48,065 nt of DNA. Origin: Fuerstiella sp. Its GTDB lineage: Bacteria > Planctomycetota > Planctomycetia > Planctomycetales > Planctomycetaceae. Numbering within the stretch: the stretch's first letter is position 1; each line of letters opens with the position of its first letter. The position numbers and the translations under genes were made by a program. The stretch lies in contig JAQWLN010000162.1 of the NCBI GenBank assembly GCA_029247265.1, positions 1 to 48,065 on the forward strand, given 5' to 3'. Positions 36,597 through 46,263 of this stretch are shown piece by piece. The notes beneath the pieces are model-generated. The model did not search any database. It worked only from the letters and a program-made list of their open reading frames with translations, and was not told where the DNA came from.

Positions 36597-36668
36597 TTCC
36601 CCTGGTATTTCCCCCGATCACAGCACAATGACTGTTTTACCCGGTTTACCGCATTGAGAATAGACACG

Positions 36669-36704
36669 AAAAAACCGCAGCTGGACAGGTTCCAGCTGCG
36701 GTTT
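36669..36704 (-). terminator. Rho-independent terminator of the porin gene
   Basis: AAACCGCAGCTGGA (36672-36685) and TCCAGCTGCGGTTT (36691-36704) form a perfect 14-bp stem with loop CAGGT. Read on the minus strand, it is followed by a run of T (from 36674 down to 36669). It lies 45 bp after the porin stop and upstream of recO. Confidence 0.93.
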
Positions 36705-36748
36705 CGATTCGATAGTCGGTTCAAGCGGTTATCACGAAGGCTGTCTCA

Positions 36749-37996
36749 TCAGAACGTGAGAATTGCGTCCATGCCAAAGGTGAATTGGTCTCCGGAGGGG
36801 GTAGGCAGCTGCCAGTCATAGCGGAGTTCCGGTCGAATGATCAGGTTGTCCGCCGCCTTGACGTTGACACCACCTGTAACGGCATACTGTGAAACGCCGT
36901 TGCTCTTCCACCATTCAGAACGAACGCCAACGCCAATCGTGTCACTGATCGTCTTGATAACATACTGATTCACACCAACCTGCGAAGAACCAGCACCAAC
37001 GCCGATGTCCAGAAGATCACTCTGAATAACGTAGTTAAGGTCGTCCGCCAAAGCCGTGTCGATCACGATGCTGTGCGAATAACCGCTGGCACCAGCACCA
37101 CGAGCACCGAAATTGCCGAATGTGTTAATGTAGGTGAACGTCACATCGTCTCCGAGTGCCGTGCTGAACCCACCCAGGAAGCTGCTTGCGCCGTTAACCC
37201 GATCGAAACCTGAGTCCCACCCAGCAGTCCAGCCACCGTAGAGTGTAACATCATCACTGGCCGTATATGTCGCCACGGCACCCGTGTGAGTAAACGGCTC
37301 GGTGTTGAACATGGTCAGTGCGTGGCTATAGAAGAAGTTGTCCGGAGCAGTCACAACTTCGTATCCCACCAACGTGTAGAAGTGACCGATTTTGACGCTC
37401 CAGTCACCGGAAGCCAGCTCAGAGTAAAGCTGAGGTATTGCCCACCCGTAACCGCCACCACGATTGAATTTGCCACCATTGTCCCAGCGGCCCGGTCGGT
37501 TTCCGAAGGCCTGAGTGTCTCCGGCGTCCACACCGTACATCACGTCCATGCGGACACCCCAATCAAGTCCGCAGCTGCCATCGGCGACTTTCTCTGCGTA
37601 CAACCATCCCTGATGCAGGTTAAGGTGATCGGGGTGGTTATTGAAAGAGCCAGCATCATTGGGAATTGCTCCATTGGGAGTCACCCTATTGTGATATCCC
37701 ATCTGGAACCAGCCACCAAAGGAGATCTCATCGCAGTCTCCCTCTGTGTATAAATCGTTGCAGCCTTCGCCACAATCAACACCGCACCCGGCAGGGACAC
37801 AGCTGCTGCTGTCAATGGTGCTCATCGATGCCATCTGAACGGTTAGTTCGTTGTCTGCATCAGCAAACAACTGCTGCGATGTGTCGCTAACTGGTTCTGC
37901 CGTGTAAATCTCACCGGCCGACGCAGTGCCGACAATCACCAATCCACCAGCGAGGGCTACCCCCGATAAAAACGAACTCCATGATCTTCTGATCAT
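36749..37996 (-). CDS. Outer-membrane beta-barrel porin (OmpL/BBP2-like)
   Basis: A 415-aa exported protein with signal peptide (ending about residue 28, VIVGTASAGEI), a Cys-rich polar stretch (CVPAGCGVDCGEGC, about 62-75), then an alternating beta-strand pattern with many Gly, Tyr and Trp (FGGWFQMGYHNRVTPNG, VRMDVMYGVDAGDTQAFGNRPG, HFYTLVGYEVVTAPDNFFYS) and a Phe C-terminus (FGMDAILTF) typical of outer-membrane barrels. It resembles the planctomycete porin family (putative beta-barrel porin-2). The ATG has GGGAGG about 9 nt upstream, and a strong terminator follows, so it is a well-expressed single-gene unit. Substrate unknown. Confidence 0.85.
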   Translation of the reverse strand: MIRRSWSSFLSGVALAGGLVIVGTASAGEIYTAEPVSDTSQQLFADADNELTVQMASMSTIDSSSCVPAGCGVDCGEGCNDLYTEGDCDEISFGGWFQMGYHNRVTPNGAIPNDAGSFNNHPDHLNLHQGWLYAEKVADGSCGLDWGVRMDVMYGVDAGDTQAFGNRPGRWDNGGKFNRGGGYGWAIPQLYSELASGDWSVKIGHFYTLVGYEVVTAPDNFFYSHALTMFNTEPFTHTGAVATYTASDDVTLYGGWTAGWDSGFDRVNGASSFLGGFSTALGDDVTFTYINTFGNFGARGAGASGYSHSIVIDTALADDLNYVIQSDLLDIGVGAGSSQVGVNQYVIKTISDTIGVGVRSEWWKSNGVSQYAVTGGVNVKAADNLIIRPELRYDWQLPTPSGDQFTFGMDAILTF

Positions 37997-38490
37997 TTTT
38001 CAATCCCTCCCGTTCATCCTGAGATGAGAGAGTGCCTTCCTCCTGAAGGAACTGAACCTCTGCATCTTTTGGTCTATCTCACCGCAGCTCTGTCGAGCCA
38101 TCGCCATCCGCGGACACCACAAACAACCCACTTAACGTGGATTTTTCCCCAAGCCCTTCAAACCGGCGAACATATTGCCAATCGGCACAGAGTTCTGTGA
38201 ATCTGAGAGAACAAGTGGAGAGATAACAGCGGAACAACTGAAATGAAGGCGACAACCCGATTGGTCGTCGCTATCTTTCCTTAATCGCCAAATCAGAGCG
38301 TCCGGATTCGGCAGTAAATTAGGTTTTTCGAAACAAACAGCGTGTCCGGACAAGTCAGACGACAAATGGCATGGCATTCGGCAGTATTTACCGAATACCC
38401 CATGCAGGTGATCCCAGTACTGACAACGGGAACGACAACCCAGGTGCTGCCTGAGCGATAGTCCCTGTTCGCCCTAATCGAGTATCGATC
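37997..38490. other. Divergent intergenic region between porin and UDG genes
   Basis: No gene is supported; a short minus-strand frame (38132-38377) has no domain or ribosome site. The left end carries the porin ribosome site (CCCTCCC on the plus strand at 38005-38011) and a small TTCCT/AGGAA hairpin. ATTCGGCAGTA occurs at 38306-38316 and again at 38376-38386, and the second copy is part of a hairpin (ATTCGG 38376-38381, CCGAAT 38391-38396). Confidence 0.5.
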
Positions 38491-39342
38491 ATGACTGACA
38501 GCCGCGCACTACGGCAATATATGAACCTGATGACGTCTTCGGGCATCAGTCATCTGCCAACTGTGACTCTTCCGAAACCTGTCGCGGCACCGGGCAAAGT
38601 ACTGGCAAGCCGCCTCAAAGGAGCAAATGCACCCACACGCCGGGCTCCGGTGAACAAGACAGGCAGTCAGTCGCGACTCATGTCGCCCGACCGTCTGGCC
38701 CCCAATTCTGCTCAGCGACCCGATGTCATGGAAACGACGCAGTCGCTTCTGGAACAGACGTTTGGTAACGCAGAGCAGAAAGCGGAAGGATTAAGCAGGC
38801 TGGCCGATTCCGTGGCAGCCTGCAAACGATGCACCGAGCTTGCTGATACGCGGCGGCAAACGGTTTTCGGAGTTGGTAACGCGGACGCGGACATCATGTT
38901 TGTTGGTGAAGCTCCAGGTGCGGATGAGGACCGACAGGGTGAGCCGTTCGTTGGTGCCGCCGGACAACTCATGGACAAAATCATTACGGCCTGCGGACTT
39001 AAACGTGAAGAGATCTACATCTGCAACATTCTGCGGTGCCGACCACCTGGAAATCGCAACCCACACCCACAGGAAGCTGCCAACTGCCGCGAGTTTCTGG
39101 ACGGCCAGATCAGCATCGTAGCGCCCAAACACATTATCTGCTGGGGAACGGTCGCAGCACAAAATCTGCTGGGGGAAACACGACCTGTGGGACGGCTACG
39201 GGGACAGTTCCTGCAACACGGTGATGCCAAAGTAATGTGTACCTATCACCCTTCCTATCTGCTGCGGAATGCATCGGCCAAGAAACTGGTGTGGGAAGAC
39301 ATGAAGTTCTTCATGAAGGATCTCGGAGTCGACCTCGGCTAG
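38491..39342 (+). CDS. Uracil-DNA glycosylase, family 4 ([4Fe-4S])
   Basis: Base-excision repair enzyme that removes uracil from DNA. Family 4 hallmarks: four cluster cysteines (Cys111, Cys114, Cys183, Cys199), GEAPGADED (139-147), [13 protein letters not shown] (179-191) and HPS (253-255). The catalytic domain starts near residue 100; the first 100 residues are a low-complexity Pro/Ala/Arg extension without homology, and some could be non-coding if the true start is internal. Total 283 aa. It is a single gene, divergent from the porin; a dispersed repeat follows 24 bp after the stop. Confidence 0.93.
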   Translation: MTDSRALRQYMNLMTSSGISHLPTVTLPKPVAAPGKVLASRLKGANAPTRRAPVNKTGSQSRLMSPDRLAPNSAQRPDVMETTQSLLEQTFGNAEQKAEGLSRLADSVAACKRCTELADTRRQTVFGVGNADADIMFVGEAPGADEDRQGEPFVGAAGQLMDKIITACGLKREEIYICNILRCRPPGNRNPHPQEAANCREFLDGQISIVAPKHIICWGTVAAQNLLGETRPVGRLRGQFLQHGDAKVMCTYHPSYLLRNASAKKLVWEDMKFFMKDLGVDLG

Positions 39343-39365
39343 CAATCTTCAGGTGTGGCACGCTC

Positions 39366-39466
39366 GAGCAATTTACGTATTGTCGTGGACGATACTGGCT
39401 CGTGTGAGAAACGAAACTGGAGTCGAAAATCGTTTTTCGCGGCCACATCTCAGCGTGAAACGCTGT
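39366..39466. repeat. Dispersed 101-bp repeat, copy B
   Basis: Gap-free match to 22647-22747 with 18 mismatches in 101 positions (by eye). It starts 24 bp after the uracil-DNA glycosylase stop and ends 37 bp before the MDR gene start, so it fills the gap between two plus-strand genes. Confidence 0.85.
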
Positions 39467-39503
39467 AGACTTCGCAGCAAAATCATACAGCGGTAGCGAA
39501 GTC

Positions 39504-40511
39504 ATGAAGTGCGTACAATTTGAATCCACAGGTGAGCCGCCACAGGTCCTGACTTGCATCGAACGCGACAGACCATCGCCAGAACACGGCGAGGTCCTTG
39601 TGCGCATGCTGACGAGTCCCGTCAACCCGTCAGATCTGATGTTCGTTCGCGGCGTTTACGGCGTCAAGCCTCAATTGCCGCAGAGCCCGGGCTTCGAAGG
39701 CGTTGGCGTCGTCGAGGCATCAGGCGGCGGTCTGCGAGGAAAACTGTTCCGCGGCAAACGCGTGGCCGTGCTGAACAGAGCCGGAGGCAACTGGTCTGAA
39801 TACGCTGTCGTTCCCGCAGCGCAGGTGATACCGGTCAGCAACCAACTGTCCGTTGAGCAGGCGGCGACGTTTTTTGTGAACCCCGCCACCGCATGGATCA
39901 TGACTCAGGAAGTTCTGAAAGTGTCGCGCGGCGAATGGCTGCTGCAGACCGCCTCCGGATCGTCGCTGGGAACGATGGTCGCACGTCTGGGGCATTCACT
40001 CGGATTCAAAACACTGAACATCGTCCGTGATGAAGCGTCCGTTGCTGGCCTGAAAGCGGCAGGCGCGACAGAAGTGGTTGTTTTCGATCCGGCGAAGGAT
40101 TCGGCCGACAGACTACTTTCGGCGATTCATGCCATCGTTGGCGGCCACGGCGTGCGTTATGCCATTGACCCGGTCGGTGGTGCTACAGGATCTGCCGTCA
40201 TCAGAGCACTCGGCCACAAGGGCCGCATGCTGATCTTCGGCACGCTCAGCGAACAGCCGCTTCAATACAGTCCGCGAACATTGATGACCCGGCAAGCCAG
40301 CGTCGAAGGATTCTGGCTGGGAAACTTCATGAACGACCGAAACCTGCTGTTCAAGCTAAAACTGGTCCAACGCATCACACGTCTGATTCTTGACGGAGCC
40401 CTGTCCACGACCATAGACGATACGTTTTCACTTAACCAAATCGGTCAGGCCGTGACCAGAGCCGAAGAAAACGCCCGTAACGGAAAAGTACTGCTGCGGA
40501 TTGGTGATTAA
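39504..40511 (+). CDS. MDR-family NADPH oxidoreductase (quinone/enoyl reductase-like)
   Basis: A 335-aa medium-chain dehydrogenase/reductase of the zinc-free quinone-oxidoreductase/enoyl-thioester-reductase group. It has the GroES-like N-terminal domain (EVLVRMLTSPVNPSDLMFVRG, LPQSPGFEGVGVVEA) and a Rossmann NADP domain (LLQTASGSSLGTMVARLGHS, IDPVGGATGS, GRMLIFGTLS). No catalytic-zinc Cys/His set is visible. The closest functional parallels are crotonyl/enoyl reductases such as MECR/Etr1, but the substrate cannot be read from the sequence. Stands alone, with a repeat element just upstream. Confidence 0.85.
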   Translation: MKCVQFESTGEPPQVLTCIERDRPSPEHGEVLVRMLTSPVNPSDLMFVRGVYGVKPQLPQSPGFEGVGVVEASGGGLRGKLFRGKRVAVLNRAGGNWSEYAVVPAAQVIPVSNQLSVEQAATFFVNPATAWIMTQEVLKVSRGEWLLQTASGSSLGTMVARLGHSLGFKTLNIVRDEASVAGLKAAGATEVVVFDPAKDSADRLLSAIHAIVGGHGVRYAIDPVGGATGSAVIRALGHKGRMLIFGTLSEQPLQYSPRTLMTRQASVEGFWLGNFMNDRNLLFKLKLVQRITRLILDGALSTTIDDTFSLNQIGQAVTRAEENARNGKVLLRIGD

Positions 40512-40618
40512 AACCAGTCGAAGGAAGTTCCATGGGCGAACTTCCCTCGCGGTAATTCAGTCGTGCGCCAAAGCCGGGACCCAGTTCATCATTGCAATAT
40601 TGGGATTACTGGGTTGTG

Positions 40619-40676
40619 TGCCACTGGCTCTGTCAGTGTTTTCGAATGCCGACAGACACTGGCGAAGCCAGTGGCA
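40619..40676. repeat. Palindromic double-hairpin element
   Basis: TGCCACTGGC (40619-40628) and GCCAGTGGCA (40667-40676) are perfect 10-bp inverted repeats. Each side also folds on its own: CACTGGC-TCT-GTCAGTG (40622-40638, one G-T pair) and CACTGGC-GAA-GCCAGTG (40657-40673, perfect). It lies between convergent MDR and cysS genes and looks like a REP/MITE-type unit. Confidence 0.75.
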
Positions 40677-40708
40677 TGCTTCAATTCAGATAGCAGGCTG
40701 CCGTCGGC

Positions 40709-42217
40709 CTACGCCAGTTTTTTCTCCGCGACAGTACCTTCCGGCGTTGTCTGAACGTCGTAGCCAGCGTCTTCCAGCTGCGCACGGATGGAATCGGATG
40801 TTGACCAGTCTTTTGCACCGCGTGCATCGTCCATCGCTTTGCACAACGAAATAATATCGGGCTCGTCATCCGAACCGGATCCCGCGCCATCGACTGCTAC
40901 CAGAGGTGCCACTGCCAGCACATCGTTGATTCGGTCCAGCGCCGCCAGCGCCTCAGCAGGATTGTCCGGTTCCGTCGCTGCCCACGGCAGAACGACGGCC
41001 AACGCCTTCGAAAAATTCAGATCATCGGCCAGAGCATCGCCAAAGGCCTGCAAAATCGGGTGAGTCAAATCGACATCTGCTGTTGTATCGCCGGCCGCCG
41101 CTTCCAGCCTCTTCCGAAACTCGGTCAGGCGTTTGACAACGTTGGCCGAATCCTGCAGCCCCTTCTTGGTGAAGTTCATATTGGACCGGTAGTGTGACTT
41201 GATGAGTTCCAGGCGTAAGACGGCCGGATGCACTTTTACTCCCGTCGCACGGCCTTCCAGCACGTCACGCACGGTCCAGAAATTGCCTTTACTCTTGGAC
41301 ATCTTTTCGCCTTCCACCATCAGAAAGCGAGCGTGCATCCAGAACTTTGCAAATGCGTCCGCACCAGTGGCTCCACGCGACTGAGCGATCTCACACTCAT
41401 GATGCGGAAATATCAGGTCTTCGCCGCCGGTATGAATATCAATGACGTCTTTGCCCAATCGCTTGCGAGCCATGCACGAACATTCGATGTGCCAGCCGGG
41501 ATAGCCAGTGCCCCACGGTGAATCCCATTTCATGATGTGGGTCTCGTCGGCCTTCCACAGCATGAAGTCCGCCGGATGCTTCTTGTTCGATTGATTCTCG
41601 TCACTGACTCGTCCACCAGCCCCCGTCTGCAACTGATCCAGAGTGTTGCCGCTGAGTTTCCCGTAGTCGTCAAAACTGTCGACACTGAAATAGACGACTC
41701 CATCGGGACCAACATACGCATGCTCTTTCTCGATGAGTTGCGAAATCATTTCCTGCATCGTGTCGATGTTGTCGGTCGCCTTCAGAATATTGTCGGGTTC
41801 AAAGGCAACCTTGACACCCAGTAACTGAGCATCCTCCAGAAACGCTTTCGTGTAATAATCTGCAATCTGATAAGGGTCCTCAGGGTTCTCGACGGCACCA
41901 TCCGGCACTTTGCCCGACTTCTTATCTTCTTTCACTCGCTGAGCGGCGGCGGCCATCTTGTCTTCGCCCGCTCCATCAGCATTGCTGTCGTCTGTCATGT
42001 GACCGACGTCAGTGATGTTCATGACGTGATGGACATTGTGACCAAAGAATTCCAGTGACCTGCGAATGACATCGGCAAACAGAAATGACCGAAAGTTGCC
42101 GATATGAGCGAAGTCGTAGACAGTCGGGCCGCAGCTATACATTCGCACGACGTCACTGTCGACGGGCGTGAAGTCTTCCGTGGAATTTGTGAGTGTATTG
42201 TAGAACTTGATATTCAT
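40709..42217 (-). CDS. cysS: Cysteinyl-tRNA synthetase
   Basis: Class I aminoacyl-tRNA synthetase, 502 aa from the ATG at 42217 ([16 protein letters not shown]). The zinc-binding Cys of YSCGPTVYD, the HIGH-type motif as [27 protein letters not shown] and [11 protein letters not shown] (remaining zinc ligands) and EKMSKSKGN are all present. The central region has a somewhat long acidic/polar insert ([20 protein letters not shown]) found in some planctomycete enzymes. The open frame upstream to 42289 is ignored. Divergent from the large dehydrogenase gene. Confidence 0.96.
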   Translation of the reverse strand: MNIKFYNTLTNSTEDFTPVDSDVVRMYSCGPTVYDFAHIGNFRSFLFADVIRRSLEFFGHNVHHVMNITDVGHMTDDSNADGAGEDKMAAAAQRVKEDKKSGKVPDGAVENPEDPYQIADYYTKAFLEDAQLLGVKVAFEPDNILKATDNIDTMQEMISQLIEKEHAYVGPDGVVYFSVDSFDDYGKLSGNTLDQLQTGAGGRVSDENQSNKKHPADFMLWKADETHIMKWDSPWGTGYPGWHIECSCMARKRLGKDVIDIHTGGEDLIFPHHECEIAQSRGATGADAFAKFWMHARFLMVEGEKMSKSKGNFWTVRDVLEGRATGVKVHPAVLRLELIKSHYRSNMNFTKKGLQDSANVVKRLTEFRKRLEAAAGDTTADVDLTHPILQAFGDALADDLNFSKALAVVLPWAATEPDNPAEALAALDRINDVLAVAPLVAVDGAGSGSDDEPDIISLCKAMDDARGAKDWSTSDSIRAQLEDAGYDVQTTPEGTVAEKKLA

Positions 42218-42254
42218 GGCTGGTTTTGAATGAATCGGCAACGATGGGAAGAGG

Positions 42255-42269
42255 TTGGCCGTCGGCCAA
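42255..42269 (-). other. Hairpin in the cysS leader
   Basis: TTGGCC-GTC-GGCCAA (42255-42260 and 42264-42269), overlapping a CCAATTGG palindrome. It lies about 38 nt upstream of the cysS ATG in the divergent promoter region. It does not resemble a T-box. Confidence 0.3.
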
Positions 42270-42335
42270 TTGGATTTGGCTCTGAGCATAGTAAACTGGC
42301 CTGAATCCGTGGAGACCTGATTTCAGAGTGATCCA

Positions 42336-45300
42336 TTGAATTCCCGCAAACGCATTGATATCTCCCGTTCGATCAGGAATGACACCATATTGACGCATTG
42401 CAGAAAGCATGCCGTGACAGCTAACTTTCGTCAGACGTTCAAAAGGCCGCCGCTGCGGGCGGCGGCCATCCTGTTTTCACTTTCCGCCGCATTTTTGCTG
42501 TCCGTGGCACCTGCACAGGAAGCAACACAACGCACGCCGTGGACAATGTCCAGAATCGTGGGGTCACCGGAACCACCTCCTCCGCTGAAGCAAACCCTGC
42601 GATTTCCCAATCTGAAATTCGACCAACCGCTGTACATCGAACGTGACCCCGACAACAGCCGGCTGTGGGTCGTTACGCGCGAAGCGGCAGTGTTCTCATT
42701 TCCCGACGACCGTGAGGTCTCCGAGCCGGATCTGTTCGTCGACCTTGCACAGATTTTCGATCAGCTCACTCCGCACGATTCCGCCACAGCCGTCAGGAAT
42801 GCCTACGGCCTGGCATTCCATCCGAAGTATCCGGAAGTTCCCGTTTGCTGGCTGACATATAACCTGTTGGCATCGGTTAAGAAAACTCATCTGGAAGATG
42901 GTACAAGACTATCTCGCTTTAACGTCATATTTGACGACAAGGGCGTTCCTCGATGTGACATCGCCAGCGAGAGAATTGTTCTGACCTGGCCGGAAGGTGG
43001 TCACAACGGTGCATGTCTGAAATTCGGACCGGACGGATACCTGTACATTTCCGCGGGTGACGGCGAAGTCCCCAACCCGCCGGACCCACGTCGAGCGGGG
43101 CAGGACGTCACCAACCGGCTGTCGACAATCATGCGCATCGACGTCAATCCGACGGATGACGGGCCGCTCTACACCGTCCCGGCGGACAATCCGTTTGTGA
43201 AGGCAGCGAACAACGATCGCTCGGACGACGATTCCGAACAATTCGACGCAGGCGGCCTGCGATATTCTTTCGACGAAGCTCTGCCGGAAATCTGGGCCTA
43301 TGGATTTCGTAATCCGTGGAAGATGAACTTCGGCCCGGATGGCCAGTTGTGGGTCGGCGATGTCGGCTGGGAACTCTACGAAATGGTCTACAACGTCAAG
43401 CCTGGCGGCAACTACGGTTGGAGTATTGTTGAAGGACCACACACCGTTATCCCGGACGGCAAACGAGGACCAACACCGATCGTTGCACCGGCGGTTGCCT
43501 ATTCACACGCAGAAGGGGCGTCTGTGACGGGGGGCTTCATTTATCAGGGATCACAGTTTCCGGAACTGAAAGGACGCTACATTTTCGGCGACTACGAAAC
43601 TCGACGAATATGGTCGGCAACCATCACGAAAAATGAAGATGGCAGCGCAGATTCGCTGACAGAGCTGACCGACCTTGTTGACCCTTCAGTTCGCATTGTG
43701 GCATTTGGCGAAGACACGTCGGACGAGCTGCTGCTGTTGCATTTCGACGAAGGCAGGATTTACGGTTTGGAACGAAACGAAGCTGTCGGCGAACCGTCAG
43801 AGTTCCCGCAGTTGCTCAGCGAAACGGGGCTGTTTTCGGACGTCGTTAATCAGCTGCCGAACCCAGGCGTGCTTCCCGTGGAAATCAATGCTCCCATGTG
43901 GAACGACGGTGCCACCGCTGTTCGCTGGCTGGGTGTCCCGGGCACCGAACCAATTCAGGTGCTGCCCGGCCCCAAACGGATGCAGGAAAGCAGCCTGCGC
44001 GAATCCATGCACTTTCCAACAGGCAGCGTGCTGGCGCGCACCGTCAGCATGAGCGATACGGCGGGAAATGCAACAGTCGCGCTGGAAACACAGGTCCTGC
44101 ACTTCGGCGGAAAAACATGGGCAGGATACAGCTATCTCTGGAACGCAAATCAGACAGATGCGCAACTTGTCCCCGCTGGTGGCGCCGATCTGCAGTTATC
44201 CGACTACGACAAATCATTCGGCGAAGAGACGTGGCATGTTCATTCCCGATCAGAATGCATTCGGTGTCACAATTCGTGGGCCGGCGGTGTGCTGGGATTC
44301 ACGCTGTCGCAGTTGAACCGCCCCATTCGATTTCTCACGAGCGGTGCTGATGAAACTCGGCTTTCAAACGCCTCGACGCACGCTGCGAGAGCAACTGCTG
44401 ACACAACCATGCGCAATCAGATTGAATGGCTGCGCGACATCGGCGTGCTGAGTGGTAGAGTTCCGGACGACGTACATAAGTCGACACAGCCTCGAGTGGC
44501 CGCGCTGGCACATATCCGGAGCACAGAATCCAGTTTGGAACACCGCGCACGTTCCTATCTTTCCGTCAACTGTGCTCATTGTCATCAGCGCGGCGCCGGT
44601 GGCACGGCGACTATCGACCTGCGTCATGAAGCGTCTCTCGCAGAAACAAAGATGGTTGGCGCCACACCTGTTCAGGGTACGTTTCAAATTCCCGGCGGTG
44701 CCATCGTAGCTGCGGGCAGACCGTCACATTCGGTTCTGGTATACCGCACGGCGTGTTCGGGTCGAGGTCGTATGCCACACATCGGTTCACAGCAGGTCGA
44801 TGTTGAGGGTGTGAACATTCTGCGAGAATGGATTGCATCACTCGAATCCGGCGCACCTGCCGCCCGGCCCAAAGCCTCTTTAAAATCAACGGCTCAGGCG
44901 CTGGAGGTCGTTGCGCAACTGGATCGTGGAGAAATCCACCACGATTTTCGCGAACGATTGCTGGCCGAAGCTCGTGACGCCGCTCCGGAGATTCACAATC
45001 TGTTTACGCGTTTTCAGCCTGTGGAATACCGCCAGCAACTCAATCGCCGACTGGACGCAGCACATCTGTCAGCATTGAAGGGCGATGCGGCCAGGGGGGC
45101 AAAGCTATTCGCCGAAAAACGCATTCAGTGCATTAATTGCCATCGAGTCGGTAAGACGGGTGGCCAGATCGGCCCCGCACTGGATGACGTCGGCAAACGT
45201 CTGAAACCTGGCGAGATACTTGCGGCAATGCTGGATCCGTCGCAGAAAATCGACCCGAACTTCGCGGCGTGGACAGCCCTGACCATCGATGGCATGGTGC

Positions 45301-45497
45301 ACTCCGGCCTGCTGGTCAGTCGAACAGAAGCGGCCGTCACACTGCGAACGGTCAGGAACGAGGACGTCGTGATTCCTGAAACAGACCTTGATGAGCTGAT
45401 CCAGCAGACCGTTTCGCTGATGCCGGACCGTCTGCTGAACGACCTGACCGATCAACAGATTGCCGACTTGCTGACGTTTCTGTCAGCCAAAAAATGA
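42336..45497 (+). CDS. Secreted glucose/sorbosone dehydrogenase-like protein with three c-haem motifs
   Basis: A large exported protein (up to 1053 aa). After a signal peptide (RAAAILFSLSAAFLLSVAPA) comes a beta-propeller of the PQQ-dependent glucose/sorbosone dehydrogenase type (AFHPKYPEVPVCWLTYN, WPEGGHNGACLKFGPDGYLY, WAYGFRNPWKMNFGPDGQLW, SVTGGFIYQG). A middle region carries two haem motifs, CIRCH (residue 641) and CAHCH (746), and a C-terminal cytochrome c domain has CINCH (932) with the planctomycete signature GKTGGQIGPALDDVG. This fuses sugar oxidation with electron transfer outside the membrane. The first codon is TTG at 42336; a GTG at 42414 is an equally possible start that still keeps the signal peptide. 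Confidence 0.88.
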   Translation: MNSRKRIDISRSIRNDTILTHCRKHAVTANFRQTFKRPPLRAAAILFSLSAAFLLSVAPAQEATQRTPWTMSRIVGSPEPPPPLKQTLRFPNLKFDQPLYIERDPDNSRLWVVTREAAVFSFPDDREVSEPDLFVDLAQIFDQLTPHDSATAVRNAYGLAFHPKYPEVPVCWLTYNLLASVKKTHLEDGTRLSRFNVIFDDKGVPRCDIASERIVLTWPEGGHNGACLKFGPDGYLYISAGDGEVPNPPDPRRAGQDVTNRLSTIMRIDVNPTDDGPLYTVPADNPFVKAANNDRSDDDSEQFDAGGLRYSFDEALPEIWAYGFRNPWKMNFGPDGQLWVGDVGWELYEMVYNVKPGGNYGWSIVEGPHTVIPDGKRGPTPIVAPAVAYSHAEGASVTGGFIYQGSQFPELKGRYIFGDYETRRIWSATITKNEDGSADSLTELTDLVDPSVRIVAFGEDTSDELLLLHFDEGRIYGLERNEAVGEPSEFPQLLSETGLFSDVVNQLPNPGVLPVEINAPMWNDGATAVRWLGVPGTEPIQVLPGPKRMQESSLRESMHFPTGSVLARTVSMSDTAGNATVALETQVLHFGGKTWAGYSYLWNANQTDAQLVPAGGADLQLSDYDKSFGEETWHVHSRSECIRCHNSWAGGVLGFTLSQLNRPIRFLTSGADETRLSNASTHAARATADTTMRNQIEWLRDIGVLSGRVPDDVHKSTQPRVAALAHIRSTESSLEHRARSYLSVNCAHCHQRGAGGTATIDLRHEASLAETKMVGATPVQGTFQIPGGAIVAAGRPSHSVLVYRTACSGRGRMPHIGSQQVDVEGVNILREWIASLESGAPAARPKASLKSTAQALEVVAQLDRGEIHHDFRERLLAEARDAAPEIHNLFTRFQPVEYRQQLNRRLDAAHLSALKGDAARGAKLFAEKRIQCINCHRVGKTGGQIGPALDDVGKRLKPGEILAAMLDPSQKIDPNFAAWTALTIDGMVHSGLLVSRTEAAVTLRTVRNEDVVIPETDLDELIQQTVSLMPDRLLNDLTDQQIADLLTFLSAKK

Positions 45498-45712
45498 GGC
45501 CGTCCCCAATCAACACGGCGTACATGGACAACCTCGCGCATCACACGCCGCAGGCTTTGTGTTTGCTCGGTTGACTCGACGTCACGATTGAGATTCAAAC
45601 CTGCCGCTTGCATGCCGATTGGGGTATCGGTACGTTACGCGCGTCTGACGAGTCCGTGAAATCGCGGACACTCACTTCCTCTGATTGAAGCTCCATCGGG
45701 ACTACAAATTCC

Positions 45713-46261
45713 ATGTCTGAACGCATCGTCCTCCGTACAGGTGAATCTCTTGTGGCTGGCGGCCCACCCTTTACGGCGGCTGAGCCGGAGGTCGTCATTG
45801 GCGAACTCGATGGCCCGGTAGGCACAGCTCTGGCTACGCTCACTGGAGATCAGTCGATGGGGCACTCAAAAGTGTTCGCAATTCTGAACACCGACATTCA
45901 GGTTCGCCCTGTGACGCTTTGCGTCAGCAAGGTCACCGTCAAGAACACCCGCTACACCAATATTTTGATGGGCACTGTTCAGGCAGCTATCGCAAACGGA
46001 GTTCTGGACGCAGTACGCGCAGGGGACATTCCCAAAGAAAAAGCCAATGACCTGGGAATCATCTGCAGCGTCTGGCTGAATCCTGGCGTATCAACCGACG
46101 ACAATCTTGACCACAAGGCTCTGTTCGACATCCACCGCAAGGCCATGGCACAGGCCATCCACAAAGCGATGGCGTGCGAACCATCCATCGACTGGCTTTT
46201 GGAAAATCAGGACAAAATCACGCACAAGTACTATCAGATGGGACTGGACGGAAAAATCTGA
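45713..46261 (+). CDS. fae: Fae-like (formaldehyde-activating enzyme family) protein
   Basis: A 182-aa member of the Fae family, whose founding enzyme joins formaldehyde to tetrahydromethanopterin. Visible family segments are TGESLVAGG, GELDGPVGTA, VFAILNTDIQVRPVTLCVSKVTVKN, MGTVQAAIANGVLDAVRAGDIPKE and IICSVWLNPG. The position of the catalytic His in methylotroph Fae (AHIDL) reads EPEVV (residues 24-28), with a small insertion just before it. Planctomycetes are known to carry H4MPT-pathway genes and several Fae paralogues; this one may be a paralogue with another role. No other H4MPT genes are in the window. The ribosome site is not clear. Confidence 0.85.
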   Translation: MSERIVLRTGESLVAGGPPFTAAEPEVVIGELDGPVGTALATLTGDQSMGHSKVFAILNTDIQVRPVTLCVSKVTVKNTRYTNILMGTVQAAIANGVLDAVRAGDIPKEKANDLGIICSVWLNPGVSTDDNLDHKALFDIHRKAMAQAIHKAMACEPSIDWLLENQDKITHKYYQMGLDGKI

Positions 46262-46263
46262 CA

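Noticed and set aside
38132..38377. 81-codon minus-strand frame upstream of the porin
   Set aside because: No domain or ribosome site, and it sits in the divergent promoter region.
39311..39625. Minus-strand frame sharing a MWP..TIF.SSFV pattern with one at 22481-22729
   Set aside because: Not called as a gene because the similarity is fully explained by the 101-bp DNA repeat and both frames run into neighbouring genes; kept as an open option in the repeat finding.
42218..42335. T-box or other riboswitch upstream of cysS
   Set aside because: Only a small 6-bp hairpin is present; no T-box core sequence or specifier structure is visible.
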